Below, one piece after another: positions 15,303-24,594 of a DNA stretch of 45,116 nt (position 1 is its first letter; each line of letters starts with the position of its first letter). The DNA comes from Bacteroidales bacterium (GTDB lineage: Bacteria > Bacteroidota > Bacteroidia > Bacteroidales > P3), in contig JAFSOU010000077.1 of the NCBI GenBank assembly GCA_017443265.1, positions 1-45,116 on the forward strand, written 5' to 3'. The translations under genes and the position numbers were made by a program. Under the pieces are notes generated by a model, which was given only the letters and a program-made list of their open reading frames with translations, was not told the DNA's origin and made no database searches.

Positions 15303-17378
15303 ATGAAAAAACAACTTTTTATCGGATTGGCGATAGCTTTTGCCACCCTCGGCACCGCCAAAGCCCAGTCTAACGACCCCGTTGTGATGGAATTTGCTGG
15401 ACAGAAAGTAACAAAATCAGAATTTGTAAAGAGTTTCAAACAGGCCAACAACATAAACCCCGAAGCCGCCCCCACCGCATGCACCTACGAAAAACGCAAG
15501 GCTCTGGAGGAATACGTGGACCTCTACGCCAACTTCCGCCTTCGACTCTACGACGCATACCTGAAAAAATACGACACCGCCACCGCTCTGCGCAACGAAT
15601 ACCGTACCTACCGCAACGAGATGGCACTGCCATACCTCATCGACTCGGTGGAACTCGAAAACCTGCTGCACCGCACCTACGAAAACAACAAGTACGCCGT
15701 CCGCGCTTCGCATATAATGGTGAGACTGGAACCCAACGCCACCCCGCAAGACACCCTCAAAGCCTACAACAAAGCAATGGACATATACAACAAAGTGATG
15801 GCCGGCGAAGACTTCGCCAAACTGGCCGAAACCCTGTCCGACGACGAGACGGCTCGCCCCTTTGTGGCCGAAAACGGCAAGAGATACGAAGGCAACCACG
15901 GCGACATCGGATGTTTCACCATTTTCCAGATGGTGCCCGAATTCGAGAACGCCTGCTATAACATGAAAGTAGGCGATATTTCGAAACCCGTACGCACAAT
16001 GTACGGATACCACATCATCAAACTGACCGACAAAATAAAAGCCTACGGAAAAACATCACTTCAGCACATCTGGATTACCGAAGACTCGACAAAACCCGAA
16101 AATGCCGAGAAAAAAATCCAAGATGCTTACAAAAAACTGCAAGAGGGCGAAAGCTTCGGCTCCGTGGTGAGAAACTATGCATCCTTTGTGTCGAGGGAAC
16201 AGAAAGAACCCGGACTTTTGCAGGATCTGCCGGTAAACCAAGTAACCCCCGAATATCTGCACGAGCTACAGTTCATCAAAGAAGGCGAATACACCAAGCC
16301 TTTCAAATCGCCCTACGGTTGGCACATCGTGAAAAAAGTAAAAACAGAACAAATCCCCCCCTACGAGGATATGCAGGCAATGTACCGCAGCAAACTCACC
16401 GCCAACCAGTACAACAACATCCCTCAAACCAAATTCATCGAAAAATGCAAGAAAAACTATAAATTTACCGACTACACACAAAAGAAACCCTCGCTGCTCG
16501 ACCCGGTTGTCTCTCTGATCAACGACACCGTCTTCAGAGGCAAATGGAAATACAACGGCAACGCCAACAACTCCGACGCCCTCTGCGTGATAAACGGCCG
16601 TAAATACACCGCAAACGACCTTGCTCTTTTCATCGAGAAAACTCAACGTTACGAAAACCGCCCCTACGACTACGGCGTTTATGTGAGCAAAAGATACAAA
16701 TCGTTCATCGACCGCAAAATTCTCGAACACGCCGACAGCCTGCTCGAACTCAACAACGAAGAGTTCCGCAACCAAATGAACGAATTCCGCGACGGTCTGG
16801 TGATATTCGCCTACAACGACCAAAATATCTGGAGTCGCGCAACCACCGACACCACCGGCCTCAAGGCATTCTACGCCACTTCGAGCAAACAATACAGCCT
16901 CGACAACCCCGACCACGCCATCTATTTCTGGGACGAACGCGCCAATGTAACAACAGCTTATGTCGCCGACTCGGCCTACCTGAAACCCTCGAAGGCAAAA
17001 AAAATAGCCCAAAAGGTGATGTTCAAAGAAAAAGGCACCCCCGAACAGTTACGCGACGAACTCAAGAAAAACCTTAGCCGCAAATGCACCGAAGAACACC
17101 CCGTAGGCATAATAGTACGGAAAATAGAAAAAAGCGACATCTCGGCCCCAAAAGGCGACCAATGGAACGTGGGCGTTTACATCAACCCCTCAGTGAAGGG
17201 CTATAAAGTGGTGTGCGTCACCGAACTGCTCGACCCGCAACTGAAATCGCTCAACTCAGCCAAAGGCTACTACATCAACAACTACCAGAACGAACTCGAA
17301 CATCAACTCATCGAAAGCCTTCGCAAAAAATACAACCTCATCATACATCGGGACGTAATCGACACCATCACTTGGTAA
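15303..17378 (+). CDS. Periplasmic peptidyl-prolyl isomerase with two parvulin domains
   Basis: A 691-residue exported protein: signal peptide MKKQLFIGLAIAFATLGTA ending near KAQ, an N-terminal helical SurA-like region (about 25-135), parvulin domain 1 starting ASHIMVRLE and ending YGYHIIKL (about 138-245), parvulin domain 2 starting LQHIWITED and ending YGWHIVKKV (about 258-350), and a C-terminal region of about 330 residues. Parvulins catalyse proline isomerisation and, in this setting, act as chaperones for outer membrane proteins. The start is the ATG at 15303; an upstream in-frame extension to 15246 would run into the structured RNA. The first of six genes closely spaced on the plus strand. 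Confidence 0.88.
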   Translation: MKKQLFIGLAIAFATLGTAKAQSNDPVVMEFAGQKVTKSEFVKSFKQANNINPEAAPTACTYEKRKALEEYVDLYANFRLRLYDAYLKKYDTATALRNEYRTYRNEMALPYLIDSVELENLLHRTYENNKYAVRASHIMVRLEPNATPQDTLKAYNKAMDIYNKVMAGEDFAKLAETLSDDETARPFVAENGKRYEGNHGDIGCFTIFQMVPEFENACYNMKVGDISKPVRTMYGYHIIKLTDKIKAYGKTSLQHIWITEDSTKPENAEKKIQDAYKKLQEGESFGSVVRNYASFVSREQKEPGLLQDLPVNQVTPEYLHELQFIKEGEYTKPFKSPYGWHIVKKVKTEQIPPYEDMQAMYRSKLTANQYNNIPQTKFIEKCKKNYKFTDYTQKKPSLLDPVVSLINDTVFRGKWKYNGNANNSDALCVINGRKYTANDLALFIEKTQRYENRPYDYGVYVSKRYKSFIDRKILEHADSLLELNNEEFRNQMNEFRDGLVIFAYNDQNIWSRATTDTTGLKAFYATSSKQYSLDNPDHAIYFWDERANVTTAYVADSAYLKPSKAKKIAQKVMFKEKGTPEQLRDELKKNLSRKCTEEHPVGIIVRKIEKSDISAPKGDQWNVGVYINPSVKGYKVVCVTELLDPQLKSLNSAKGYYINNYQNELEHQLIESLRKKYNLIIHRDVIDTITW

Positions 17379-17386
17379 GAAAAAAA

Positions 17387-18235
17387 ATGAGAACCACACT
17401 CGCTACATTCCTGATCTCCCTCGTCGCTATTGCAGCAACAGGGTGCGGCGGCGGCAAAAAAGACCACGCCATGGCTCGCGTTTTCGACAAATATCTGTAC
17501 GAGGACGACATACAGGACATAGTGCCCGCCGGGACACCCCCCGACGACAGCGCCGCTATTGTAGCCAACTACATACAGCAGTGGATTCAGGAAATGGTGG
17601 TGCTCGAAAAAGCCGAAAACAACATATCCGACAACTTCGAAAAAGAGCTACAAAACTACAAAAACTCTCTGATAACATACAACTACGAACGACTGATCGT
17701 AGAACAGCAACTCGACACCAATGTTGCCGACACTGCCATACAGAACTACTACAACAAACACCGCGAAACTTTCACACTGAAAAACAACATATTACGCACA
17801 GTCTATGTGAAAATGCCCGCTAAATCGAAAAACGTACAGAAAATACGCACAATACTTTCGGGCAACGACCTTAGCGACAAAAAAATTGTAGAACTGGAAC
17901 GACTCGCCGCCAAAGAGGCCTCCGCCTACAATTTCGACCAGTCGGCATGGATCACTTTCTTCGACTTCCAACACATAATTCCCGTAAAAACCTACAACGA
18001 AGAGTTCTACCTGAAAAACATCAAGAACATATTCTTCACCGACAACGAGAACGCCTACATTGCCAAAATCCTCGACTCCAAGGTCGCCGACGACATCTCC
18101 CCCATCGATTTCGAATACCAGAACATCAAAAACATAATCCTAAACCAACGCAAGGTGGAAATAGTGGACAAAATGCGTACCAACCTGCGTGAAAAGGCCG
18201 AAGCCGACAAAGAAATTGAAATCTTCAAAAAATAA
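17387..18235 (+). CDS. Lipoprotein in a periplasmic chaperone operon (PPIase/SurA-N-like, no clear catalytic domain)
   Basis: A 282-residue lipoprotein with lipobox ATGC (Cys20) followed by GGGKKDH. The protein is helical and charged; [14 protein letters not shown] near the mature N-terminus, and the layout in which a helical N-region precedes the rest, resemble the substrate-binding part of SurA/PpiC proteins, but I do not see a complete parvulin signature. It starts 8 bases after the upstream PPIase and ends 11 bases before surA. The ATG at 17387 was chosen over a much longer upstream frame because it yields the lipoprotein signal. A non-catalytic chaperone role is inferred from context. 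Confidence 0.75.
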   Translation: MRTTLATFLISLVAIAATGCGGGKKDHAMARVFDKYLYEDDIQDIVPAGTPPDDSAAIVANYIQQWIQEMVVLEKAENNISDNFEKELQNYKNSLITYNYERLIVEQQLDTNVADTAIQNYYNKHRETFTLKNNILRTVYVKMPAKSKNVQKIRTILSGNDLSDKKIVELERLAAKEASAYNFDQSAWITFFDFQHIIPVKTYNEEFYLKNIKNIFFTDNENAYIAKILDSKVADDISPIDFEYQNIKNIILNQRKVEIVDKMRTNLREKAEADKEIEIFKK

Positions 18236-18246
18236 AAGACAACAAT

Positions 18247-19590
18247 ATGAAAAAAACAGCCCTGCTCATACTCCTCGCAGCCCTAACAATGCAACTCGCA
18301 GCCCAAAACAAAGGCACGGTGGTTGACCAAGTTGTGGCCGTTGTGGGAAAAAACATCATCAAACTGTCCGACATCGAAGGCAACTATGCACAGCTCCGCG
18401 TACAGAAAGGCTACGAAAACCCCTTCGAAAATCGCTGCAACATACTCGAAAGCATGCTCATGACCAAACTGCTGCTCCACAAAGGCTTGATAGACAGCGT
18501 GGAAGTAACCGAACAGATGATTGCCGCCGAACTCGACTGGAGCATGAAAAACCTGCTACGCTACTACAACACTAAAGAAAACCTGCAAAAACAGACCGGA
18601 CGTTCCTACGACGACATCCGCGAGACCTACGCTCAAATCATCACCGAAAAATACATCACACAACAGGTGGAAGAGGGTATCACGGCCAACGTGAAAATAA
18701 CCCCGCGCGAAGTGCAGGAATACTACAACGCCATACCCAAGGACAGCCTCCCCACCATCGAAGAAGAATACGAGATGGCCGAAATTGAGATGATGCCCCT
18801 TGTAGGCGATGCCGAAAAAGACCGTGTGCGTATGGAACTCAACAAACTGCGCGAACGCGTGCTAAAAGGCGAGAGTTTCAGCATGCTTGCCACCCTCTAC
18901 TCCGAAGACCCAGGCTCGGCACAGAAAGGCGGCGAACTCGGTTTCTTCGGCCGTGGCGACATGGTTGGCGAATTCGAAGCGGCTGCCTTCGTGCTTAAAC
19001 CCGGCGAAGTGTCGCCAGTAATAGAGACAAAATTCGGGTTGCACATCATACAGCTCGTCGAACGCCGCGGAAACACCATCAACGCCCGCCACATACTTAT
19101 GATACCCAAAGTCTCCACCAACGACCTCGTGGCCACACAGAAAAAAATGGACAGCGTTATAACCCTTGTCAAAAACGGCACCATCACCTTCGAAGAGGCA
19201 GCCCGCCAATACTCCAGCAGCGCAACCAAGTCGCTAGGCGGCGTGGTATCCAACGCCTCCATGGGCAACCGTTTCAACGACGAACTTGCCAAACAACAGT
19301 TCCCCGAACTCGACATTACCAAATACAACGAAGGCGACATCACCCCCATACAGATGGCAAAAAACGAGTCGAACCAAAACGTGTTCCGTGTAGTGAAAAT
19401 CACAAAAAAAGTACCCACTCACAAAGCCAACCTCAACGACGACTACGACAAAATATACAACGCCGCCCTGCAAACTGCCAAAAACGAAAAAGTCCTCGAC
19501 TGGGCTGCCAAACAGATAAAAAACACTTACATCCGTATCAACGACGACTTCAAATCCTGCCCATTCAAACTCAACTGGACCGGCAAATAA
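18247..19590 (+). CDS. surA: Periplasmic chaperone/peptidyl-prolyl isomerase SurA
   Basis: A 447-residue exported protein with signal peptide [20 protein letters not shown]. It has the SurA layout: an N-terminal chaperone region ([20 protein letters not shown], about 26-165), parvulin 1 (about 170-280, containing [20 protein letters not shown] and [10 protein letters not shown]), parvulin 2 (about 282-395, starting ARHILMIPK), and a C-terminal strand region. SurA escorts unfolded beta-barrel proteins through the periplasm to the Bam complex, and bamD lies about 3.4 kb upstream. The sequence around the first parvulin is the best conserved part. Confidence 0.92.
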   Translation: MKKTALLILLAALTMQLAAQNKGTVVDQVVAVVGKNIIKLSDIEGNYAQLRVQKGYENPFENRCNILESMLMTKLLLHKGLIDSVEVTEQMIAAELDWSMKNLLRYYNTKENLQKQTGRSYDDIRETYAQIITEKYITQQVEEGITANVKITPREVQEYYNAIPKDSLPTIEEEYEMAEIEMMPLVGDAEKDRVRMELNKLRERVLKGESFSMLATLYSEDPGSAQKGGELGFFGRGDMVGEFEAAAFVLKPGEVSPVIETKFGLHIIQLVERRGNTINARHILMIPKVSTNDLVATQKKMDSVITLVKNGTITFEEAARQYSSSATKSLGGVVSNASMGNRFNDELAKQQFPELDITKYNEGDITPIQMAKNESNQNVFRVVKITKKVPTHKANLNDDYDKIYNAALQTAKNEKVLDWAAKQIKNTYIRINDDFKSCPFKLNWTGK

Positions 19591-19601
19591 AACCATTCAC
19601 A

Positions 19602-20561
19602 ATGTCCGACACCGAACTCATACAATCGCTCGCACAAAAGCACCAGCTCCTCAAATCCGAAATCCGAAAGGTCATCATCGGGCAGGAAAAGGTGATAGAC
19701 AGCCTGCTGCTCTCCATCTTCAGCGGCGGACACTGCCTGCTAGTAGGCGTGCCTGGACTTGCCAAGACTCTTATGATAAACACCTTGTCGAAAGCATTGG
19801 GGCTGCGGTACAGCCGCATACAGTTCACCCCCGACCTGATGCCCTCCGACATCATCGGCTCCGAAATCCTCGACAAAAACCGCGACTTCCAGTTTCTGCG
19901 CGGACCCGTGTTCGCCAACATAATCCTCGCCGACGAGATAAACCGAACACCGCCCAAAACTCAGGCGGCATTGCTCGAAGCCATGCAGGAGAAATCGGTA
20001 ACCGTGTCCGGAAAGACCTACCCCCTCGACCAGCCTTTCTTTGTGCTCGCCACACAAAACCCCATCGAACAGGAAGGCACCTACCCCCTGCCCGAAGCAC
20101 AGCTCGACCGCTTTATGCTCAACATAAAACTCGACTACCCCTCTTTCGACGAAGAGATAGACATAGTGAAATCCACCACCGCCAACCAAGAAACCGACAT
20201 CAGTATTGTGCTTTCGGCTAACGAGATAATGCAATACCAACACGTGATAAGCAAAATCCCTGTGCCCGACAATGTTTACCAATACGCCGTAGGCCTCGTG
20301 GCACACACACGTGTGGGCACACCTTCTGCCAGCTCTTTTGCTGAAAAATACCTTTCGTGGGGAGCAGGCCCACGTGCCTCGCAATACCTCATCATTGGCG
20401 CCAAAACCCACGCCGCTCTCAACGGCAAGTTCTCCCCCGACATCGAGGATGTAAACGCCGTGGTGCACGAAGTGCTGCGCCATCGCATCGTAAAAAACTA
20501 TTACGCTGAAGCCGAGAATATTAGCACAGACATGATAATAAACGAAATCGTAAAAGAATAA
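19602..20561 (+). CDS. MoxR-family AAA+ ATPase
   Basis: A 319-residue AAA+ ATPase. Walker A is GVPGLAKT (49-56) and Walker B is ILADEINR (108-115), followed by TPPKTQAALLEAMQE and the sensor region ATQNPIEQEGTYPLPEAQLDRF, all standard for MoxR. MoxR proteins are chaperone-like ATPases that often act with VWA-domain partners and a DUF58 protein. None of those partners is present here; instead the gene is placed between surA (11 bases upstream) and a secreted protein of unknown function (13 bases downstream). This suggests a role in envelope-protein maturation, which is inference. Confidence 0.93.
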   Translation: MSDTELIQSLAQKHQLLKSEIRKVIIGQEKVIDSLLLSIFSGGHCLLVGVPGLAKTLMINTLSKALGLRYSRIQFTPDLMPSDIIGSEILDKNRDFQFLRGPVFANIILADEINRTPPKTQAALLEAMQEKSVTVSGKTYPLDQPFFVLATQNPIEQEGTYPLPEAQLDRFMLNIKLDYPSFDEEIDIVKSTTANQETDISIVLSANEIMQYQHVISKIPVPDNVYQYAVGLVAHTRVGTPSASSFAEKYLSWGAGPRASQYLIIGAKTHAALNGKFSPDIEDVNAVVHEVLRHRIVKNYYAEAENISTDMIINEIVKE

Positions 20562-20574
20562 TAAACGCACCGAT

Positions 20575-21861
20575 ATGAAAAAGCTGTTGACTTTCCTGAT
20601 AATATGTTCCGCTCTGGCCACGCAAGCCATTGCACAGAGCTATATCTACACCCCACCAGTGAAAAAGCAGAAAAACACCCCGGGCAAGCCGAAAACTCAG
20701 GAACCGGCAATACCTTTCCCCGAACAGTTCTGCCTGCTTGTTGATTTTGCCGCCGGCTCCGAAAACTACGACCTCGAAACCCTCGACCTACTCGACTCCG
20801 TTTACCGTCTTGCTTTCGACAAAGAAAACCCACGCATGTACGCCGTGGCCATCGAAGGCTTTGGCGGCGACAACGACGACACCCTCACCTTCAACCGAGT
20901 GAACAACGTTTACGACTACTTCTTCCAGCGTGCAAAAAGCCCCTTCATTGCACGAATAACAAAAAACAAAATAAAGAACTCCTGCTCTGGCGAGGGCGAA
21001 GAACTGATAAGATACGAAGTGCCTATCGACCGCAAATACTACAAAATGTCGGAACTACCGCAAAGCCGCCACACTTTCAACAACACCCCCCTCAACGGCA
21101 AAGTGCTGATGACTTTCAAACACAACCCCGAAGCTTGTATCGGCAGTTTCACCAACTGCTACGTGCCTTCGCGCGACTCGCTGGTGCGCGGATACTACTC
21201 CTCGGTGATGATTACCAAAGGCTCGCTGCTGCGTATCGACAACACCCGCGACAAATGCCCCGACAGCATCGATTTCGCCATAGAGGAACACCTCGACTAC
21301 AAGGAAGTGCTCGAACGCTATTTCCTTATACCCCACAAAAAACAACTGCTTATCCAAGTGGGATATGTGGTGCTGAAAAGCAACTACAAACGCGACACCG
21401 GCGAATGCGTCTCCGAAATGCCCGACTCCATTTTTGTACGCTTCCCCATCACTCAGGAACAATGGCAGAACAAAATACGCATCTTCGGCAAAAAATATTC
21501 TGAAAAAGGCATGGAATACAAAAGCCTGACAACCAAAAAACTGGCATCGAAAGTAAGTGTCGCTGTACAAGCAGGAATCAACGTTACGCAAATAGACACC
21601 ATTTTCCTTGGCAAACGCATAAAACCCGAGGAGATTGACGACTATTTCTTCCAGATAAAAACCAACGTAGAAGAGGGCTCTTTCGAATACAAAGGCAAGT
21701 ACTACAAAGCTTTCCGCGTAAACAAAAACGGCGACTACGAAATGAAAAGAGCCCTGCAGGACCTTTTCCGCATAGAGCTTGAGGAGGAAGACCCACTCGA
21801 TTCGGAAGACCCCAAGAAAAAGAAAAACAAAAAATACGCCGACGACGAAGAAATTGAATAA
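20575..21861 (+). CDS. Secreted protein of unknown function with OmpA-like segment
   Basis: A 428-residue exported protein with signal peptide MKKLLTFLIICSALATQAIAQ. Residues about 50-125 (VDFAAGSENYDLETLDLLDS, then AVAIEGFGGDNDDTLTFNR and VNNVYDYFF) have the order of an OmpA-like peptidoglycan-binding fold: a strand, a helix, then I-x-G-x(4)-D and N-x-x-R-x-x-x-V. The rest (about 130-395) is beta-rich with several Cys residues. The C-terminus is highly charged and acidic/lysine-rich (EDPKKKKNKKYADDEEIE). I do not recognise the full-length family. It is embedded in the SurA-MoxR operon, 25 bases before panB. Confidence 0.7.
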   Translation: MKKLLTFLIICSALATQAIAQSYIYTPPVKKQKNTPGKPKTQEPAIPFPEQFCLLVDFAAGSENYDLETLDLLDSVYRLAFDKENPRMYAVAIEGFGGDNDDTLTFNRVNNVYDYFFQRAKSPFIARITKNKIKNSCSGEGEELIRYEVPIDRKYYKMSELPQSRHTFNNTPLNGKVLMTFKHNPEACIGSFTNCYVPSRDSLVRGYYSSVMITKGSLLRIDNTRDKCPDSIDFAIEEHLDYKEVLERYFLIPHKKQLLIQVGYVVLKSNYKRDTGECVSEMPDSIFVRFPITQEQWQNKIRIFGKKYSEKGMEYKSLTTKKLASKVSVAVQAGINVTQIDTIFLGKRIKPEEIDDYFFQIKTNVEEGSFEYKGKYYKAFRVNKNGDYEMKRALQDLFRIELEEEDPLDSEDPKKKKNKKYADDEEIE

Positions 21862-21886
21862 CAGCATTTTCAAACACTGAAACAAT

Positions 21887-22705
21887 ATGGCATATCTTGA
21901 ATCGAACGTAACAAAAGTTACGACCCACGTGCTACAGAACATGAAGCAGTGCGGACAAAAAATAGCTATGCTCACGGCCTACGACTATTCGATGGCCCGA
22001 CTCCTTGACAGCACCAAAATCGACGTTGTGCTTGTCGGCGACTCCGCCGCCAACGTCATGGCAGGATATAAAACCACCCTCCCCATCACCCTAGACGAGA
22101 TGATCTATCACGGCGCCTCGGTGGTACGCGCCATCTCCCGCGCCCTTGTGGTGGTTGACCTCCCCTTCGGAACCTATCAGGGCAACTCCAAAATGGCTCT
22201 GCAGTCGGCTATCCGCATAATGAAAGAAACCGGCGCCGACGCCGTGAAACTCGAAGGCGGAACCGAAATCCTCGAATCCGTAAACCGCATACTCTCCGCC
22301 GGGATCCCCATCATGGGGCACCTCGGACTAACGCCGCAGAGCATCAACAAATTCGGCACCTACGCAGTTCGCGCCACCGACGAAGAGGAAGCACAACGCC
22401 TGATAGAAGATGCCCACGTGCTACAGGAGGCTGGATGTTTCGCCATTGTGCTGGAGAAAATCCCCGCAGCCCTTGCCGCCAAGGTTACAGCCGAGCTGAA
22501 AATCCCCACCATAGGCATCGGTGCCGGCTCACAGGTGGACGGTCAGGTGCTGGTGCTGCACGACATGCTGGGCATCACACAGCAGTTCTCGCCACGTTTC
22601 CTGCGCCGCTACCACTCCATAGGCGAGGAGATAACCCATGCCGTTACGCAGTACATCAACGACGTGAAACACTGCGATTTCCCCAACGAAAAAGAACAGT
22701 ACTAG
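21887..22705 (+). CDS. panB: 3-methyl-2-oxobutanoate hydroxymethyltransferase
   Basis: A 272-residue PanB, the first enzyme of pantothenate (vitamin B5/CoA) synthesis, which transfers a hydroxymethyl group from methylene-tetrahydrofolate to 2-oxoisovalerate. Family landmarks are [28 protein letters not shown] (metal-binding Asp in GDS), [24 protein letters not shown] and IVLEKIP, and [16 protein letters not shown]. Length is normal. It ends the plus-strand operon and is followed by a strong terminator. Its place behind an envelope-chaperone operon has no obvious functional logic. Other pan genes are not in the window. Confidence 0.97.
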   Translation: MAYLESNVTKVTTHVLQNMKQCGQKIAMLTAYDYSMARLLDSTKIDVVLVGDSAANVMAGYKTTLPITLDEMIYHGASVVRAISRALVVVDLPFGTYQGNSKMALQSAIRIMKETGADAVKLEGGTEILESVNRILSAGIPIMGHLGLTPQSINKFGTYAVRATDEEEAQRLIEDAHVLQEAGCFAIVLEKIPAALAAKVTAELKIPTIGIGAGSQVDGQVLVLHDMLGITQQFSPRFLRRYHSIGEEITHAVTQYINDVKHCDFPNEKEQY

Positions 22706-22721
22706 TCTTACTGAAAACAAT

Positions 22722-22755
22722 AAAAAAGTCGGAGCTTGAGCTCCGACTTTTTTTT
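22722..22755. terminator. Bidirectional terminator between panB and kbl
   Basis: Stem GTCGGAGC (22728-22735), loop TTGA, GCTCCGAC (22740-22747), flanked by six A and eight T residues, so it works on both strands for the two converging genes. Confidence 0.92.
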
Positions 22756-22775
22756 CATTTGTATTGGTTCGAGTC

Positions 22776-23957
22776 TTAGCCTTCGATTTCCTTGCGTACT
22801 TTCTTGAAAGCTTCGATACATTTGTCGAGGTGTTCGCGTTCGTGGGCGGCCGAAATCTGCACACGGATACGGGCTTGTCCTTTTGGTACCACAGGATAGT
22901 AGAAACCTGTAACGAAGATGCCCTCTTCCTGCATCTTGGCGGCGTATTTCTGCGATTTGGCAGCGTCGTATATCATCACTGCGCAGATAGCCGATTCCGA
23001 AGGCAGACAGTCGAAGTTTTCTTCTTTCATTCTGCGGAGGAAGTAGTCGGTATTTTCGTGCAGTTTGTCCTGCAGGGCGTTGGTTTCGGTCATCATGTCG
23101 AACATGCGGATACCGGCGCCTACCAGTCCCGGAGCCAAGGAGTTGGAGAACAGATAAGGACGTGAGCGCTGACGCAGCATGTCGATTATCTCTTTCTTAC
23201 CAGTGGTGAAACCGCCAACACCGCCGCCGAAGGCTTTACCAAGGGTGCCGGTCAGTATTTCAATCTGTCCACGAAGGTTGTAACGTTCGGTAACACCGCG
23301 GCCGGTTTTTCCAACCACGCCGGCGCTGTGGCTTTCATCAACCATAACCATGGCGTCGTATTTCTTGGCAAGTTCGTAGATTTTGTCGAGCGGACAAACA
23401 TTGCCGTCCATCGAGAACACACCATCGGTGGCTATCAGGCGGAAACGGCATTTCTGAGCCTCTTGCAGTTTGGCTTCGAGGTCGGCCATGTCAGCGTTGG
23501 CATAACGGAAACGCTGGGCTTTGCACAGACGCACGCCGTCGATGATGGAAGCGTGGTTCAGCGAGTCGCTGATGATAGCATCCTCCTCGGTCAGAAGGGG
23601 TTCGAACACACCGCCGTTGGCGTCGAAGCAAGCGGCGTAGAGAATGGTGTCTTCGGTGCCGAAGAAATCGGCGATTTTCTTTTCAAGCTGTTTGTGGAGG
23701 TCCTGGCAACCGCAGATAAAGCGTACCGAAGCCATACCGAAACCGCGGGCGTCCATGGCGTCTTTGGCGGCCTTGATAAGTTCGGGATTGTCGGCCAAAC
23801 CAAGATAGTTGTTGGCGCAGAAATTCAGGCATTTCTTGCCTTTTACAAGAATTTCAGCTCCCTGAGGAGACTCTATAATACGTTCGTTCTTGTACAAGCC
23901 GGCAGCTTCTATGTCCGCCAACTCTTTCTGAAGATGTTTTTGAAATTTATCGTACAT
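22776..23957 (-). CDS. kbl: Glycine C-acetyltransferase (2-amino-3-ketobutyrate CoA ligase)
   Basis: A 393-residue PLP enzyme of the alpha-oxoamine synthase family. It interconverts glycine plus acetyl-CoA and 2-amino-3-oxobutyrate in threonine breakdown. Motifs: CANNYLGLADNPE, SVRFICGCQDLHKQLE, the PLP-contact VDESHSAGVVGKTGRG, and the PLP-binding Lys241 in TLGKAFGGGVGG. Length and the start MYDKFQKHLQKEL match Kbl well and distinguish it from BioF and ALAS relatives. The usual partner threonine dehydrogenase (tdh) is not adjacent. A textbook Bacteroidetes promoter lies upstream at 24002-24032. Confidence 0.95.
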   Translation of the reverse strand: MYDKFQKHLQKELADIEAAGLYKNERIIESPQGAEILVKGKKCLNFCANNYLGLADNPELIKAAKDAMDARGFGMASVRFICGCQDLHKQLEKKIADFFGTEDTILYAACFDANGGVFEPLLTEEDAIISDSLNHASIIDGVRLCKAQRFRYANADMADLEAKLQEAQKCRFRLIATDGVFSMDGNVCPLDKIYELAKKYDAMVMVDESHSAGVVGKTGRGVTERYNLRGQIEILTGTLGKAFGGGVGGFTTGKKEIIDMLRQRSRPYLFSNSLAPGLVGAGIRMFDMMTETNALQDKLHENTDYFLRRMKEENFDCLPSESAICAVMIYDAAKSQKYAAKMQEEGIFVTGFYYPVVPKGQARIRVQISAAHEREHLDKCIEAFKKVRKEIEG

Positions 23958-24001
23958 ATTATCAATATTTTATAATGATTATACTTTTCTTTTACGGATA
24001 A

Positions 24002-24032
24002 CAAAAGTACAATTTTTTTTGTTTAATGCAAA
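24002..24032 (-). promoter_or_regulatory. Promoter of kbl
   Basis: On the minus strand: -33 TTTG (24029-24032), exactly 19 bases, then -7 TACTTTTG (24002-24009). The ATG is 44 bases downstream. One of the two best consensus matches in the window. Confidence 0.85.
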
Positions 24033-24308
24033 ATATTGTAAGATGTTTTTTTGCGGAAAGGGAAAATTTTTACAACTACAGCAACAAAACAACGGCAAAA
24101 AAAGAACTTCTATAAATTGCTCCGTAGGAGCTTTCTTTTAGTAACAAGACACGACAAAACAAAAAATATACTCCGTAGGAGTTTTCTTTTACTGAATTAT
24201 AAGAAACAGCCTAAAAAAAGATTTGACTACTAAAAATAATACATAAAATGGGATTAAAAAAACAATTTTTCAATAATGTGCCATAGGCACTAACTCTTAA
24301 TAACCCCA

Positions 24309-24350
24309 GATGAAGAAACTGCCAGTGGCCGTTTAGATAGCGAAGCGGAG
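24309..24350 (-). repeat. Two-hairpin repeat, copy 7 (inverted)
   Basis: On the minus strand: CTCCGC, GC-TTC-GC, CTATC, then hairpin II TAAACGGCCA against TGGCAGTTTC with mismatches, then TTCATC. Conserved boxes are clear, though the pairing has partly decayed. Confidence 0.7.
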
Positions 24351-24412
24351 ACCACCGCACGCAGTCTGGGGACATGAAATGCCCCCCCCACACACACATA
24401 GCGTGCCGAATG

Positions 24413-24457
24413 TGAAGAAATATCCAGTGGATATTTCGATAGCCCCAAAGGGCGGAG
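24413..24457 (-). repeat. Two-hairpin repeat, copy 8 (inverted)
   Basis: Hairpin I stem GCCC/GGGC (24442-24453). Hairpin II is perfect: GAAATATCCA (24417-24426) against TGGATATTTC (24428-24437). Compared with copies 2 and 5 both stem sides have changed together. Confidence 0.75.
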
Positions 24458-24506
24458 AATAAATCCACAATTCAATTAGGTATAAAACAGGAGTAATAAA
24501 AATAAT

Positions 24507-24537
24507 TTTGCCATCTCACAATTTCTTCGTATTTTTG
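24507..24537 (+). promoter_or_regulatory. Promoter of the T9SS-domain/adhesin pair
   Basis: -33 TTTG (24507-24510), exactly 19 bases, then -7 TATTTTTG (24530-24537), about 58 bases upstream of the ATG at 24595. A full consensus match. Confidence 0.85.
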
Positions 24538-24594
24538 CCTATCATACCAACAAATACCTGATACAACATACATTTCTATAAAGTATTGAAAATT

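Larger units (their letters stand above)
24033..24506. other. Repeat-rich intergenic region
   Basis: No gene is supported. It holds three 13-base palindromes with a 3-base loop: GCTCC-GTA-GGAGC (24119-24131), ACTCC-GTA-GGAGT (24170-24182) and GTGCC-ATA-GGCAC (24278-24290). The first two are followed by TTTCTTTTA-like sequence. Two inverted copies of the two-hairpin repeat follow (24309-24350, 24413-24457), with a C8 tract and CA repeat (24382-24399) between them. Confidence 0.6.
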
